A DNA stretch of 38,148 bases from Candidatus Cloacimonadota bacterium (GCA_028695495.1 JAQVIX010000016.1:1-38148), one strand, 5' to 3'. Counted from the stretch's first letter, positions 8,240 through 17,086 are shown. Made by a program: numbers and translations. The notes: generated by a model not told the origin, from the sequence alone.

Positions 8240-8620
8240 TCACATGATATAGAAGAATAGGCGCACCTTTGCGGCGGTGGATTTAGCAGCGCGTCTGATC
8301 CAAATATGTGAGGTGCGGACATAGGGAAGGGTGTATGCCTTATCTTTTGTAATATACAACTGTTTTATTGATGCTGCGTATGTAGAATCTGGGCGGACTG
8401 CGACGGAATCTACGAGAGAGAAGAATTGGACGGCTACGGTTCCCTTAGGGAGCGGCACCTTTTGCCAGAGGGTATCTGTAGGTGCGACTTCGGTGAAATC
8501 GTAGGTGCGATAAATCTGCATGGGTATTTTGCGAGAATCCACGGGTAGAGTGGGAGCGCTCTGCGCAGCGAGAAGAGCGGCGCAGAGCAGGATGGCGAAG
8601 ATGGTGATGAATTCTTTCAT
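8240..8620 (-). CDS. Exported protein of unknown function in the virion gene cluster
   Basis: This 126-residue protein has a typical Sec signal peptide (KEFITIFAILLCAALLAAQS, cleavage likely near residue 19-20) and a beta-rich mature part of about 105 residues. An exported protein between capsid and tail genes is unusual, since structural proteins assemble in the cytoplasm. It might act in the periplasm during lysis or in superinfection exclusion. It starts 14 nt after the capsid gene. No family is recognised. Confidence 0.55.
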   Translation of the reverse strand: MKEFITIFAILLCAALLAAQSAPTLPVDSRKIPMQIYRTYDFTEVAPTDTLWQKVPLPKGTVAVQFFSLVDSVAVRPDSTYAASIKQLYITKDKAYTLPYVRTSHIWIRRAAKSTAAKVRLFFYIM

Positions 8621-8634
8621 AATATTATACTCCC

Positions 8635-10407
8635 TTAGGCGGCTTCGACATCGAGATCATCGTCTTCGGCAAAAGAGATATCAAAGATGCGTATAGGACC
8701 ATCGATGTAGGTGATACCGGGGCGGATGCGGATATACCAGTGGTATTTCCAGTCCGAACCGTGGTGTTCTACTTTGAGCTCGGCATCGGTGCGATAGCCA
8801 ACAATAATGAAGCGAGAGAGCCCAGCGATGAGGTTGGAATCTGGCATAAAGCGCGGTTTTACCGGAATGCCGGAATAGCTGAGCTTGCCACCTTCGAGGA
8901 GGAATTTGTCTCCGGCAGGGGAGTTGCGGCGGGCAACTTCGGCCTTGATGCGGATGTGGTCTTTGTGCGAGACGTAGAAGACAAAATCTTCCATTTCTTC
9001 AAGGACGTCATCCGAGAATTCAAGGAGAGCAGCTTCCAGCTTTTCATCCCAATTGATGTTCTTGAGACCATCAATGGTGGTAATTGCATCGGATTCCTCG
9101 GCGAGGGCGATAATACCATCGAGCGCTTTTAGGGCGGGGGTGGATGAAGAGCGCGAGCCGGAGAATAGGAGCTTACGGATGGCTTTTTCGGCTTTGCGGG
9201 CGATATGCCTCTCGACGTAAGCGCCGAATGCGGCTTCGCCGTATTTATCCTTGTAAAACTCCACGGTGTCTCGTCTGAGAGAAAACTTGGCATGGAGTAT
9301 CCCTGTGGGGCAGGCAATATCTGCTGAGGCGATGTTTTGGGAGGAAACGGCTCCATCCTCGGAGTTTTTGAAGACGAGATCGGCAACAGTGCCTACGTCT
9401 ATTTTTTCATCTTTGAGGAGCGGGACCACGGTAATGTCCTTAAGTGTATCCGAGGGGTCGGAGGAGATTACTTCATCGATGAAAAGTGCGGTGGTTGTGG
9501 GGGTAAGGATATTCATGGGAGCGCCGGCATCTACATTGGCAATGCTTTTGTAAAGCTCCATTTTTTGAGATTTGAGGATAAGCTTAACGCCATCGATATC
9601 CACAGAGGAATCAGATGGAGCGGTGGCGGGCTCTCCTTTGACGGAAGTGGAAATGGCTTTGGATAGGCTGACAGAGAGCTGTTGGATTTCGGAAGTAAGG
9701 GACTTGATAAGCGCGTTTGATGCCGCGGAGGCATCCTGGGTCTCAAGCTCGGCGATACGTGTCTGGAGGGTGGCGAGAGCGGGAGTGGGGTCTGTGCCGG
9801 GTGCAGCCTTGGCGGCTTTGGCAATGGCATCGATCTGGGACTTTAGTTCGGTGATGAGTGCAGAATTATCTGCAGGGGCGAGAGAGGTGGCACTTCCTGC
9901 GATGGATACGCCATTGAGGGCACCCTTTGCGACTTTTTGCCAGTAGGGAGAACTGAGATCAAGGCACTTGATAACCCCTACCCAAGAGCCGATGCGGGTA
10001 TCTGGGAAGTGCTGAGGGTCTGCACTTTTGAGGATATAAGATTCTGCAATCATGAACTCCGGGACGGGCGTGAAATTGTGGTTGATATCATTTCTACCTA
10101 CCAGCCCCTTGGCGGCGAAGGCGTGGGCAGCTTTGGCTATTTCAGCGGCGGTGTATGTATCTCCCTGAAAATCGGCGATATCCGGCTCCATAATGGTGCA
10201 ATAGATCAGTCCCTGGTCACCCTGGGTGATGGACTTTATTTTGCGGGAGCTGGTGATTACGGAGTGTCCACCGGATGCAGATTTGTAGATGGCGCCGCGC
10301 TGATTTGCGGGCATGATGTCGTCGAAAAGGAGCGAGATTAGCTCGACATCTACATTTGCGAGAGCCGCCTTTTGGATGCGGCGGCGATGAAAGAATAAGT
10401 GTTTCAT
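8635..10407 (-). CDS. XkdF-type prohead protease fused to major capsid protein
   Basis: A 590-residue polypeptide that appears to combine three head functions. Residues about 55-175 resemble XkdF-type prohead proteases: GLIYCTIMEPDIADFQGD, His110 in NDINHN, GSWVGVIK and Ser168 in NGVSIAG as likely catalytic residues. Residues about 180-270 are Ala/Ser-rich and helical, like a scaffold (delta) domain. From about 285 to the end is an HK97-fold capsid-like domain with a long helical region and a beta-rich C-terminus. No other protease, scaffold or capsid gene is visible nearby, so the fusion is likely the only source. The fused layout is read directly; the fold assignments are inferred. Confidence 0.75.
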   Translation of the reverse strand: MKHLFFHRRRIQKAALANVDVELISLLFDDIMPANQRGAIYKSASGGHSVITSSRKIKSITQGDQGLIYCTIMEPDIADFQGDTYTAAEIAKAAHAFAAKGLVGRNDINHNFTPVPEFMIAESYILKSADPQHFPDTRIGSWVGVIKCLDLSSPYWQKVAKGALNGVSIAGSATSLAPADNSALITELKSQIDAIAKAAKAAPGTDPTPALATLQTRIAELETQDASAASNALIKSLTSEIQQLSVSLSKAISTSVKGEPATAPSDSSVDIDGVKLILKSQKMELYKSIANVDAGAPMNILTPTTTALFIDEVISSDPSDTLKDITVVPLLKDEKIDVGTVADLVFKNSEDGAVSSQNIASADIACPTGILHAKFSLRRDTVEFYKDKYGEAAFGAYVERHIARKAEKAIRKLLFSGSRSSSTPALKALDGIIALAEESDAITTIDGLKNINWDEKLEAALLEFSDDVLEEMEDFVFYVSHKDHIRIKAEVARRNSPAGDKFLLEGGKLSYSGIPVKPRFMPDSNLIAGLSRFIIVGYRTDAELKVEHHGSDWKYHWYIRIRPGITYIDGPIRIFDISFAEDDDLDVEAA

Positions 10408-10424
10408 GAGGTCTCCTGTAATGA

Positions 10425-11609
10425 TTAGAAGTTTCGGTTTGATTTAAAAAGGGCGAGATCATCATCCTGGGTGAGGGATGTGATATTTCCGAAATCGAAG
10501 TGAGAGGGAAGGACTTTCCAGGCTGGGAAATCGTAATTGAACTCGTTGGCAAGAGCCAAGGCCAGGCGGAACTGGAGGGGTTTTATGACGAAGTGATAAA
10601 AAAGATTCATGTCGGAATTGTTGTCTCCACCGAGTTGGCCGGAAACGAGCTGGGAAACGATCCGGGGTGGTACGCGATGATAGGCAAAGATGCCATCGCG
10701 GAGGTCTTTTTTGAGGGTTTGGAAACCGCCATCTGGCAGAGATTGGCGGAGTGGTTCGAGCTTGATTTTGACGTCGCGTGATTCGGATTCGATGAGGATT
10801 GCGGAATGGGACTTGGCATTTCCTTTGGCCTCGCGCAAGGCGGCTTCGATTTGCTGGAAGGCATCTTGCATTACTTCATTGCCGTTTTCGTCTATTACTA
10901 CGCCATCGCGAAGTGAGCCGCCTTCTACAATCATGAAGTAATCTATGAGCAATCCATTTTTGAAGTTATTGTAATCGTAAGTTTTAATTTCATTTAGGAT
11001 TTCCAGCGAAATAACTATGGGGATGCAGGCAAGACCCCAGGCGGATGAGCGGTGAGTGGCTTTTTTGAGGTGGAGGATATCGGCGTAGCGGAAGTCTTTG
11101 CGGACGCCAGCTCGCACCTGGATGTAATCCGGGACGAAGAAGCCGAAATCATCGTAGCGTTCAACGATGCGCACTTCATTGGGGAGCAGGCGCTCAATGC
11201 CAGTCCAGACGCCCTGGCTATTGCGCATTTTGATGAAGAAGCCATTGCCGCAGGCTATGTAATACTTTAGAAGCTCGGTGAGGAGGGTTGATTCATCCTC
11301 GCAAGAAGGGAAGGATGCAGCTTTGAGCCAGGCTTTTACCTGAGAATGCGAGCATTCAAACTTGGTAATGGTGGACATGGCAATGGCATCGATGCAGCCG
11401 GCGTGATATTCGTCCTGGTCTATGAGATTGAGCAGCTTATCCATGGAATAGGGTGGAGCCGCTTCTTTTTTTTCGGCGGCCTTGGAGATGATACGGGTGC
11501 CCTTGACGCAGAGGCGTGAAAGATCGGGCAGTTCTGGGGCATAGGACTTTAAAATATCGGCGGCGGCGAGGATTCCGATATTATTGTGAGCGATGCGCTG
11601 GATTTTCAT
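10425..11609 (-). CDS. Portal protein (PBSX/P2-like)
   Basis: This 394-residue protein forms the dodecameric ring at the capsid vertex through which DNA enters and leaves. Family features include the helical N-terminal wing, WTGIERLLPNEVRIV, the adjoining DILHLKKA segment, WGLACIPIVISLEILNEIKT and a C-terminal RVPPRIVSQLVSG block, in the order seen in PBSX-family portals of about 350-400 residues. Mu's own portal (gp29) is different and larger, so this module is mosaic. The gene overlaps its upstream neighbour by 4 nt. Confidence 0.8.
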   Translation of the reverse strand: MKIQRIAHNNIGILAAADILKSYAPELPDLSRLCVKGTRIISKAAEKKEAAPPYSMDKLLNLIDQDEYHAGCIDAIAMSTITKFECSHSQVKAWLKAASFPSCEDESTLLTELLKYYIACGNGFFIKMRNSQGVWTGIERLLPNEVRIVERYDDFGFFVPDYIQVRAGVRKDFRYADILHLKKATHRSSAWGLACIPIVISLEILNEIKTYDYNNFKNGLLIDYFMIVEGGSLRDGVVIDENGNEVMQDAFQQIEAALREAKGNAKSHSAILIESESRDVKIKLEPLRQSLPDGGFQTLKKDLRDGIFAYHRVPPRIVSQLVSGQLGGDNNSDMNLFYHFVIKPLQFRLALALANEFNYDFPAWKVLPSHFDFGNITSLTQDDDLALFKSNRNF

Positions 11610-11989
11610 GCGTGGGCTCCGGGAAGTTTTTGGATGGAGATGCGGGCAATACGGACGAGGCGGGCGCCATCGATGCGGGAAGTGTAGTATTCTACGAAGC
11701 TAAAGTCGCGAGCTGCGGCGTCTTGCCAGGCGGTGCGGAAAGCTTCTTTGAGGGTATAGAGGTCAGCATCCGGATCGGCAACATTATGGGCATTGACGAT
11801 GAGATGGACGGTGAAAGAAAAATCTGAGGAGAGATAGCGGCGAGCCGTCTTTGCCATGCCTGTTTCGGATTCCAGTGTAACGATGGCAGCGGGTAGGGAC
11901 TTTGGAATGTCCGAGTTGGAATACATAATGGACTTGATGTCTGGGGTGTTTTGGAGAGCGGTGGTGATTTGGGAGCGCACTTTTTGCAT
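11606..11989 (-). CDS. Putative tail terminator / head-tail completion protein (gp37-like)
   Basis: This 127-residue protein with a pattern of alternating strands and two helices is typical of small tail terminator proteins that close the tail tube at the head. It is part of a run of three small genes between the capsid-related genes and MuF, comparable to Mu gp36-gp37. It overlaps the portal gene start by 4 nt. The family call is by position and general shape only. Confidence 0.45.
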   Translation of the reverse strand: MQKVRSQITTALQNTPDIKSIMYSNSDIPKSLPAAIVTLESETGMAKTARRYLSSDFSFTVHLIVNAHNVADPDADLYTLKEAFRTAWQDAAARDFSFVEYYTSRIDGARLVRIARISIQKLPGAHA

Positions 11990-11993
11990 CGAA

Positions 11994-12470
11994 TTAATCC
12001 AGGTTATCCAAGGTGATGGAATCTATTTGTTGGGTGATCCAGGCATCGAGATCATCGATGGTGGCTTTAAAGACGTCGCGTGCGGGGATGCCTTCGCGCT
12101 TGATTTTGGCTCGGATTAAACAAGCCATCTGCACCACGGAGAGGAGCTTTCCGGACTTCTTATCCGTCCAGGCGAGCTGCTTGCGCTCTACCCAGGCGAT
12201 GAGTGGGGCGAGTGGCGTCCAGGAAGGTACCTTACCCCCTTCTATAAAGGGGGCGTGGTGTACGTGGGAACCGACATGGAGGAGAAAACCATCGGGCAAG
12301 GGTGACACAATGTAATGGAAGGAATCGATGTAATCTCCGAGGTCTCGGATGCCCTCTTTTTCAGCGAGGCGGGCAGCATCGCGGGCGATGACGGAGCCGA
12401 TGAGATAAACGCGGGATTCGAGGACGCGGAGCAGGCTTTCGTAGATTTGCTCGAAGCTGGGGTTATTCAT
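11994..12470 (-). CDS. HK97 gp10-like head-tail joining protein
   Basis: This 158-residue protein contains HHAPFIEGGKVPSWTPLAPL and LIAWVERK around residues 70-92. That pattern, an aromatic/Glu-Gly site followed by a Pro-rich loop and a Trp-Val helix, is the hallmark of HK97 gp10-like proteins, which help to join head and tail or stop the tube. It overlaps the gene upstream by 4 nt. Confidence 0.6.
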   Translation of the reverse strand: MNNPSFEQIYESLLRVLESRVYLIGSVIARDAARLAEKEGIRDLGDYIDSFHYIVSPLPDGFLLHVGSHVHHAPFIEGGKVPSWTPLAPLIAWVERKQLAWTDKKSGKLLSVVQMACLIRAKIKREGIPARDVFKATIDDLDAWITQQIDSITLDNLD

Positions 12471-12997
12471 ATCAGCGAAATCCGGAGGGGTTTGGGATTT
12501 TCCGGAGAGAGAAGCTCCAGGGTTGCGAGACCAGCCGGCGAAAGCCAGGGCTGGATAGATAGAAGAGCGCGGCGGGTAAGGCGGGAGGCAAATGCTTCGA
12601 TTTCGTGGCCGGTAAGCAATTGGGTGGCGGCGGCATCGAGTCCAACGGTTTTTACGATGCCTTCGCCAAGGGTTTTCAGATTTAGAAACTCGGCAGTGGA
12701 AGCGAGGAGGAGGAAGGCGAAGGCGGCGCGGAACTGGATTTGGAGGGGCGTAAAGAGTGGCAGGGGGGCTTCAATATCATTCTCATTTTCTGATAGGTCG
12801 GGATCCGTATCCGTGAGGGGTGTAGTAGGCTCTGGAATATCCAGGGTTGCCTCTTCAAAGGCATCGGTAGTGGAGTAATCCTGCAGAAGGGACATGACGA
12901 GGAGAGTGTGAGAAGTGAATACAGGATTCCCCGCCAGGTCTAAAGGTAAATTGACCTGAGCAAGAGCAGCAACTGGGGTAAGAGGTATCGCTTTCAT
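12467..12997 (-). CDS. Hypothetical head protein at the start of the second late segment
   Basis: This 176-residue protein has a Pro/Thr-rich acidic middle (about 52-78) and a helical C-terminal half. No family is recognised; head-tail connector proteins of the DUF1320/DUF6712 type occupy this place in other phages. Its ATG lies inside the 64-bp promoter-like repeat (12995-13058) and there is no ribosome-binding site before it, so it is probably translated from a leaderless transcript. Confidence 0.5.
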   Translation of the reverse strand: MKAIPLTPVAALAQVNLPLDLAGNPVFTSHTLLVMSLLQDYSTTDAFEEATLDIPEPTTPLTDTDPDLSENENDIEAPLPLFTPLQIQFRAAFAFLLLASTAEFLNLKTLGEGIVKTVGLDAAATQLLTGHEIEAFASRLTRRALLSIQPWLSPAGLATLELLSPENPKPLRISLI

Positions 12998-13058
12998 GAG
13001 GTCAATAATTTGGGATGGGGTGATTGTGTCAAAAAAGCGTGCCTAAGCGTGCGACAGT
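12995..13058 (-). promoter_or_regulatory. Late promoter copy A
   Basis: It is identical at 62 of 64 positions to 19931-19994. On the minus strand it reads two direct repeats GCACGC-N4-GCACGC, TTTTTTGACA with the -35-like TTGACA at 13027-13032, a 16-bp spacer, AATTAT at 13005-13010 and then CTCATG. Transcription would start at or within a few bases of the ATG at 12997. Repeats 10 bp apart, next to the -35 box, suggest an activator site. Copy A gives a second entry point to the late genes. The activator is not identified. Confidence 0.6.
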
Positions 13059-13067
13059 TTTTTAAAT

Positions 13068-13964
13068 TCAAGATTGAATTTCGGAATCGAGGACGAGCTC
13101 GGTTTTCGTGCGGCATTTCCAGTGGAAGGGGGGGAAGGGGGTGTGGGGGCCGGAGACGCCCGTGGGGTTGCCTTCTGCATCGTATTCGATTTGTTTGGGA
13201 GAGACCCAGGGGGCGATGGCTTTGATGCGGTCTCGGGCGGATTCGAGTGATTCTGCTCCCTGGTCAATATCCAGGAGCTTATCCCTGATATCGAGGGCAG
13301 GGGCAAGGGGATAGACTTGATTTTGGGATACGAGGGCGAGGCAGATATCTGAGGTTCGGTCGTCCAGTGGGTTGACCAGGCGGTAGTAATTGATGCCTGC
13401 TTTTTCGTATCCGGAGAGGCGTCCAAACTCGCGGATGCGGAGGGCAGTGTGTTCGGCGAGGCCTTGCCAGTAATGGGCGGATTTTTGACCGAGGTCTGCA
13501 AACTGTTTTTCTAGGGCAGTGGCAAGGTCTCGCATGGTCCAGCCTTCTGAGAAGAAGCGGTTGAGGACGCTGCGGAAATCTTCGGCGATATCGGCATCGA
13601 AGTGGTTTTCAATCCAGAAGATATTTTGGCGGGCGATGATGTTGGCGAGATTTTGGTCTTTTACGCCATATAGTCCGATTGATATCTTGGTTTTCAGCTG
13701 GACGGCAACATCCTGGATTCCGATGCGGAGGGAGCGTTCGGTATAGGCGAATGTTTCGGAAGATACGGCGGCAGCGAACTTGGGGCCGAGTTCAACGGCG
13801 GCGATATTCATGATGTTATCCACGGTCTGCTGGTCTTTTCTGGACTGAGGGTCGATCTGAGAGAGCCAAGTGATGGCTTGCAGGGATGCGGCACGGAGTT
13901 TGGCACGCCAGGCGTTATTCAGGGGGCGGTAGTAGGCATACATGAGGCGATCGAAGTAGTTCAT
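13068..13964 (-). CDS. MuF-like minor head protein (Mu gp30 family)
   Basis: This 298-residue protein has a helical N-terminal two thirds and a C-terminal MuF domain with the characteristic DDRTSDICLAL segment (about 205-215) and the HWKCRTKTEL segment near 285. In phages such as Mu and SPP1 (gp7), the MuF domain attaches to the portal or is injected with DNA. Order terminase, then MuF, is as in Mu; the portal lies further away after a second promoter. It overlaps the terminase end by 4 nt (ATGA). Confidence 0.8.
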   Translation of the reverse strand: MNYFDRLMYAYYRPLNNAWRAKLRAASLQAITWLSQIDPQSRKDQQTVDNIMNIAAVELGPKFAAAVSSETFAYTERSLRIGIQDVAVQLKTKISIGLYGVKDQNLANIIARQNIFWIENHFDADIAEDFRSVLNRFFSEGWTMRDLATALEKQFADLGQKSAHYWQGLAEHTALRIREFGRLSGYEKAGINYYRLVNPLDDRTSDICLALVSQNQVYPLAPALDIRDKLLDIDQGAESLESARDRIKAIAPWVSPKQIEYDAEGNPTGVSGPHTPFPPFHWKCRTKTELVLDSEIQS

Positions 13965-15508
13965 ACAGTCATTTTCCGAATGCGGACACGGGTTCGAGAG
14001 GAGTATTCGCTGAAGCGCTCAAGGCATCCGGCAATGGCATCCGGACCATCGATGTAGCCATCGGGGTAGCTGAGGTATTGGGATTTGAGAGCGGGAGTAT
14101 CCTGCCCAACGGGAAAGAGGAGTCTGGCAGATTCGATGGTGGTTTCGGTGGCTTCGATGCGGAGGAATTTATTTTCGCGGTTATCAATGCGCTTGAAGAG
14201 GTGAGAGATGGGTTTTAGGGCGTTTTCTCGAGCCCAGCGATCGAATTCATCGAGGATGCGATGTTGCCCGAAGGTGGTTTCGATGGAGGGGCGGAAACGG
14301 GCTTTATAGGTAGCCAGCAGGTCAATAGTGGTGTCATAAAGATGGCGAAAGAAGGCTGTATTTTCAGTTTGTCGGAGCCAGATACGGAGGAGGTAGAAAC
14401 GTGCACCATCGTAAGCGATGGCGGCAACGGCCTTGAAACAACCTTTTTCACCCCAGGCGGGATCGCAATATAGCCATACCCGCGACACCTTTGATAGGGA
14501 CGGCGGAGCGCTGTAATGTGCGAACCATTCGTTTTTGAAGATATTTCCATCGATCACGGCAAATCCGAGCATTTCTCTCTGGTACCCTGTATGCCCATAG
14601 CGGATGCGAAGCTGGGGAAAGGAAGCGGCGGGATACTTTTCTGGCCAGGCGGATGAGCCATCCGGGTTTTCCAGGGGATATGCCAACAGCTTGCGTTGCG
14701 GCATGACAAGAGTGTGATGATAGGATGGCATAAAGTCCGGAGAATCCTGGCGAATGTGCGCAATAATGGACTCTCTGTACATGACGATAGAGTAGTTTGG
14801 GTGAACGAGATTGCCCAGGAGAATGACGACAGAATCTGGAGATTTGCGGATGGCGCCGCCGATTTCTTCCAGGATTTTGCGCAGCTTGCGGCGTCCGATA
14901 TTTTGATTACCCTGGTTGCGTTCGAGATCGATGTCGTCGCAGATAATGAGATCGGGACGGCGGGCAGTGCGGGGATTGATAAGACCGCGAAAAGAGGAAT
15001 TGATGCCAGCGGCGAGGATATAAGCGTTGTTTTTGAGGTAAAATTCGGATACATCGTCTCCATCGGTGCGAAGCTGAGGGAAATCTGTAAGGATTCGGCG
15101 ATTTTCGCTAAGCTGATGGTGCGTAAGAGCGGAACGATTTGCCGCGAGTTGTGCATCAGCGGCGATATGAACGATGAAAGTATCCCCACGAGCGATGCGC
15201 CAGATGGGATAAACAACGCCCATCAGGATGGTTTTTCCTAGTTCGCGGAAGCCAGTGATCCCAACAATACCAAAGTAATTGTGAGTGTGGCGGAACATGT
15301 CTTCGTGAGCCGGGCAAAAGGGGAGATCGAATATGTGAGGGAAATAGGTAGAGCAGAAATATGAAAATCCATCCCAGGAGTTATCTATGGCGCGGGTGAT
15401 GCGCTGGGATTTTTCTACGGGGGAATCTCCAGCGAAAGGCAGGACAGCAGGGGTCTTGGCGACAATGCGTGCGATGGCTTTTGATTGCCGCTGGGTAAAA
15501 CGCTTCAT
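13961..15508 (-). CDS. terL: Terminase large subunit
   Basis: This 515-residue packaging motor has an atypical Walker A (GFRELGKT, about 86-93), Walker B DLIICDDID (186-194), a coupling segment SVVILLGN near 226-233 and a nuclease-domain Asp in LYCDPAWGEKG (Asp349), with a later acidic pair in DGPDAIAG near the C-terminus. It resembles Mu gp28-type terminases, which cut host DNA next to the prophage at packaging and so carry flanking host DNA. It overlaps the upstream gene by 4 nt and the MuF gene by 4 nt, implying translational coupling. Confidence 0.85.
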   Translation of the reverse strand: MKRFTQRQSKAIARIVAKTPAVLPFAGDSPVEKSQRITRAIDNSWDGFSYFCSTYFPHIFDLPFCPAHEDMFRHTHNYFGIVGITGFRELGKTILMGVVYPIWRIARGDTFIVHIAADAQLAANRSALTHHQLSENRRILTDFPQLRTDGDDVSEFYLKNNAYILAAGINSSFRGLINPRTARRPDLIICDDIDLERNQGNQNIGRRKLRKILEEIGGAIRKSPDSVVILLGNLVHPNYSIVMYRESIIAHIRQDSPDFMPSYHHTLVMPQRKLLAYPLENPDGSSAWPEKYPAASFPQLRIRYGHTGYQREMLGFAVIDGNIFKNEWFAHYSAPPSLSKVSRVWLYCDPAWGEKGCFKAVAAIAYDGARFYLLRIWLRQTENTAFFRHLYDTTIDLLATYKARFRPSIETTFGQHRILDEFDRWARENALKPISHLFKRIDNRENKFLRIEATETTIESARLLFPVGQDTPALKSQYLSYPDGYIDGPDAIAGCLERFSEYSSRTRVRIRKMTV

Positions 15509-15720
15509 GACAATACCTCAATGATTTCATTTTTTAGTGCATTCCAATCTCCGCCAGCAGCAACAATCATGTTTTGGATGTCGTCCAAAGAAGAGCCAAT
15601 GGGCGCTTCGATATAGTCGAAGCTGTAGCCGTCTTCTGTGGGGGTGTGGTTCCATGTGACATAGATGAAATGCGAATAGATGAAGCAGGTGGGCATTATG
15701 TTGTCAGATGATCCGGTCAT
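15505..15720 (-). CDS. Small hypothetical protein between DGR and terminase
   Basis: This 71-residue acidic protein overlaps its neighbours by 4 nt on each side (ATGA), so translation is probably coupled across them. The N-terminal half is aromatic-rich and the C-terminal half looks helical. No family is recognised. Confidence 0.5.
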   Translation of the reverse strand: MTGSSDNIMPTCFIYSHFIYVTWNHTPTEDGYSFDYIEAPIGSSLDDIQNMIVAAGGDWNALKNEIIEVLS

Positions 15721-16064
15721 ACTGTATTCCTTTGTTCAGATTTGAACTTGTAGTAGTTTCCAATTTTAACAATTTGCGCACGAAAAGGGATTTTGGCCGC
15801 GTACTTTCTGATTTGATCGACTAAAACTATGCATCCTGAGAAAACCACGTGAAGCTCGCTATTAAGCTCGATTTGCAAGGTGAGGCAATATGGCGAACCG
15901 CCTTTTTTGGGGAATTTAGTCTCTTTGATGCGGTAGCCGCGGACGATCAAATCCTGATTTAGCAGATCATCAATTTTCATCTTTTCGCCTTCCAAGGTTT
16001 CGGAATCATCACCAAAATCACTGAAGTTATTTACATCGTCATTTTGTACATAGGATTCTTGCAT
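15717..16064 (-). CDS. Small beta-rich protein, possibly OB-fold, overlapping the RT
   Basis: This 115-residue protein starts inside the last 34 nt of the RT gene. An AAGGA ribosome-binding site 6 nt before the ATG at 16064 supports that start. About residues 29-115 alternate strands and short turns (IVRGYRIKETKFPKKGGSPY, then FSGCIVLVDQI and FRAQIVKIGNYYKFK), a pattern that would fit an OB-fold, single-strand-binding type domain. The N-terminal 28 residues are acidic and probably disordered. No Avd-like protein is found near this DGR, so this could be the accessory factor; that is inference. It could also simply be a phage ssDNA-binding protein. Confidence 0.5.
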   Translation of the reverse strand: MQESYVQNDDVNNFSDFGDDSETLEGEKMKIDDLLNQDLIVRGYRIKETKFPKKGGSPYCLTLQIELNSELHVVFSGCIVLVDQIRKYAAKIPFRAQIVKIGNYYKFKSEQRNTV

Positions 16065-17086
16065 TTCAATTCCTTACATGAGTTTATAATTTTGTTTTTC
16101 ACGCCGTCTGTAATGTGTTTACGGCGCAGTCTTAGCGTATTTGCGTGGCAAAGCCAGCCATAGTAGCTTACGAAGCTGGAGACGACAGCTTTCGCACTCA
16201 TTTTGCCGGATGCTATCAGCTTCATTTTGCGTTTGAAATTAAGTGCAATGGATTTGCGAAGCAGGGTATATCCGGAGAAAAAGCGATAGCCCAGGAAGTC
16301 AATACCACGGATAGATATGGGAAAAACCTGCCAGTTGTTATTCACGGATAGTTTTAGTTTTCGCAAAAGAAAAGACACGATCTCTTTGCGCAGTTTATGA
16401 AGTTCGTCTTTGTCCGAACCCAAGATCACCAGATCGTCACAGTAGCGGTAATAATGCTTTATGCGTTTTTCTTCTTTCAGCCAGTGATCAAAACCGCTAA
16501 GATAGAGGTTTGCCAAGTGTTGCGAAAGATAGTTGCCGATGGGAAGTCCCGATTCGGCACTTTCAATTATCTCATCTATCAAAGCCAAGGTGGGTTTGCA
16601 TTTTATCAGGCGGCGCACCAGCGATTTTAGTATGTCGTGATTCACGCTCGGATAAAACTTCTTGATATCCATTTTTAAGCAATAGCGGGCATCAGGAGCG
16701 GTGCGCAGAACGCGGGACAGCTTCTTTGCGCAGGAGTGTATTCCACGTCCGGGCACGCAAGCGTAAGTGTCTGCAATCAGATTTTTAACAAATATAGGGA
16801 GCGTGATCTGTAAAATAGCGTGATGTACAATGCGATCAGGATAATACGGGAGCTTATATATTTGTCTAATCTTGGAGCCGCAGCGCCTTTCCTGCTGCAC
16901 GTAAGGGGATGTGATGTATTTGCCTAAGATGAGCATTGTCCTGAGGTTTTCCAGGTATTGATCCCGGGCGCCATCTACTGCGCGAACTTCACGATACCAG
17001 CCCTTACCCTTGCGCGCATTTTCGTGCGCAAGCCACAGGTTCTCAATATCTGCTATTTTCATGAATAAATCACCAACTCTTTTCAT
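16031..17086 (-). CDS. Diversity-generating retroelement reverse transcriptase
   Basis: This 351-residue protein is a compact group-II-like RT. It carries LKMDIKKFYPSV (motif A Asp140), GLPIGNYLSQHLANLYL at 180-196, in which SQ replaces the QG found in other RTs (a DGR signature), and YRYCDDLVILG with catalytic YCDD at 215-218. The C-terminal thumb-like part is basic. There is no maturase, protease or RNase H domain. It lies 108 nt downstream of the template repeat and is on the same strand as the target gene, so the order target-template-RT is standard. Its start lacks a strong ribosome-binding site; Met9 is an alternative. Confidence 0.93.
   Translation of the reverse strand: MKRVGDLFMKIADIENLWLAHENARKGKGWYREVRAVDGARDQYLENLRTMLILGKYITSPYVQQERRCGSKIRQIYKLPYYPDRIVHHAILQITLPIFVKNLIADTYACVPGRGIHSCAKKLSRVLRTAPDARYCLKMDIKKFYPSVNHDILKSLVRRLIKCKPTLALIDEIIESAESGLPIGNYLSQHLANLYLSGFDHWLKEEKRIKHYYRYCDDLVILGSDKDELHKLRKEIVSFLLRKLKLSVNNNWQVFPISIRGIDFLGYRFFSGYTLLRKSIALNFKRKMKLIASGKMSAKAVVSSFVSYYGWLCHANTLRLRRKHITDGVKNKIINSCKELKCKNPMYKMTM

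Noticed and set aside
14554-15216. 220-codon minus-strand frame within terL
   Set aside because: Overlaps the terminase with clear ATPase motifs; Ser/Leu-rich shadow.
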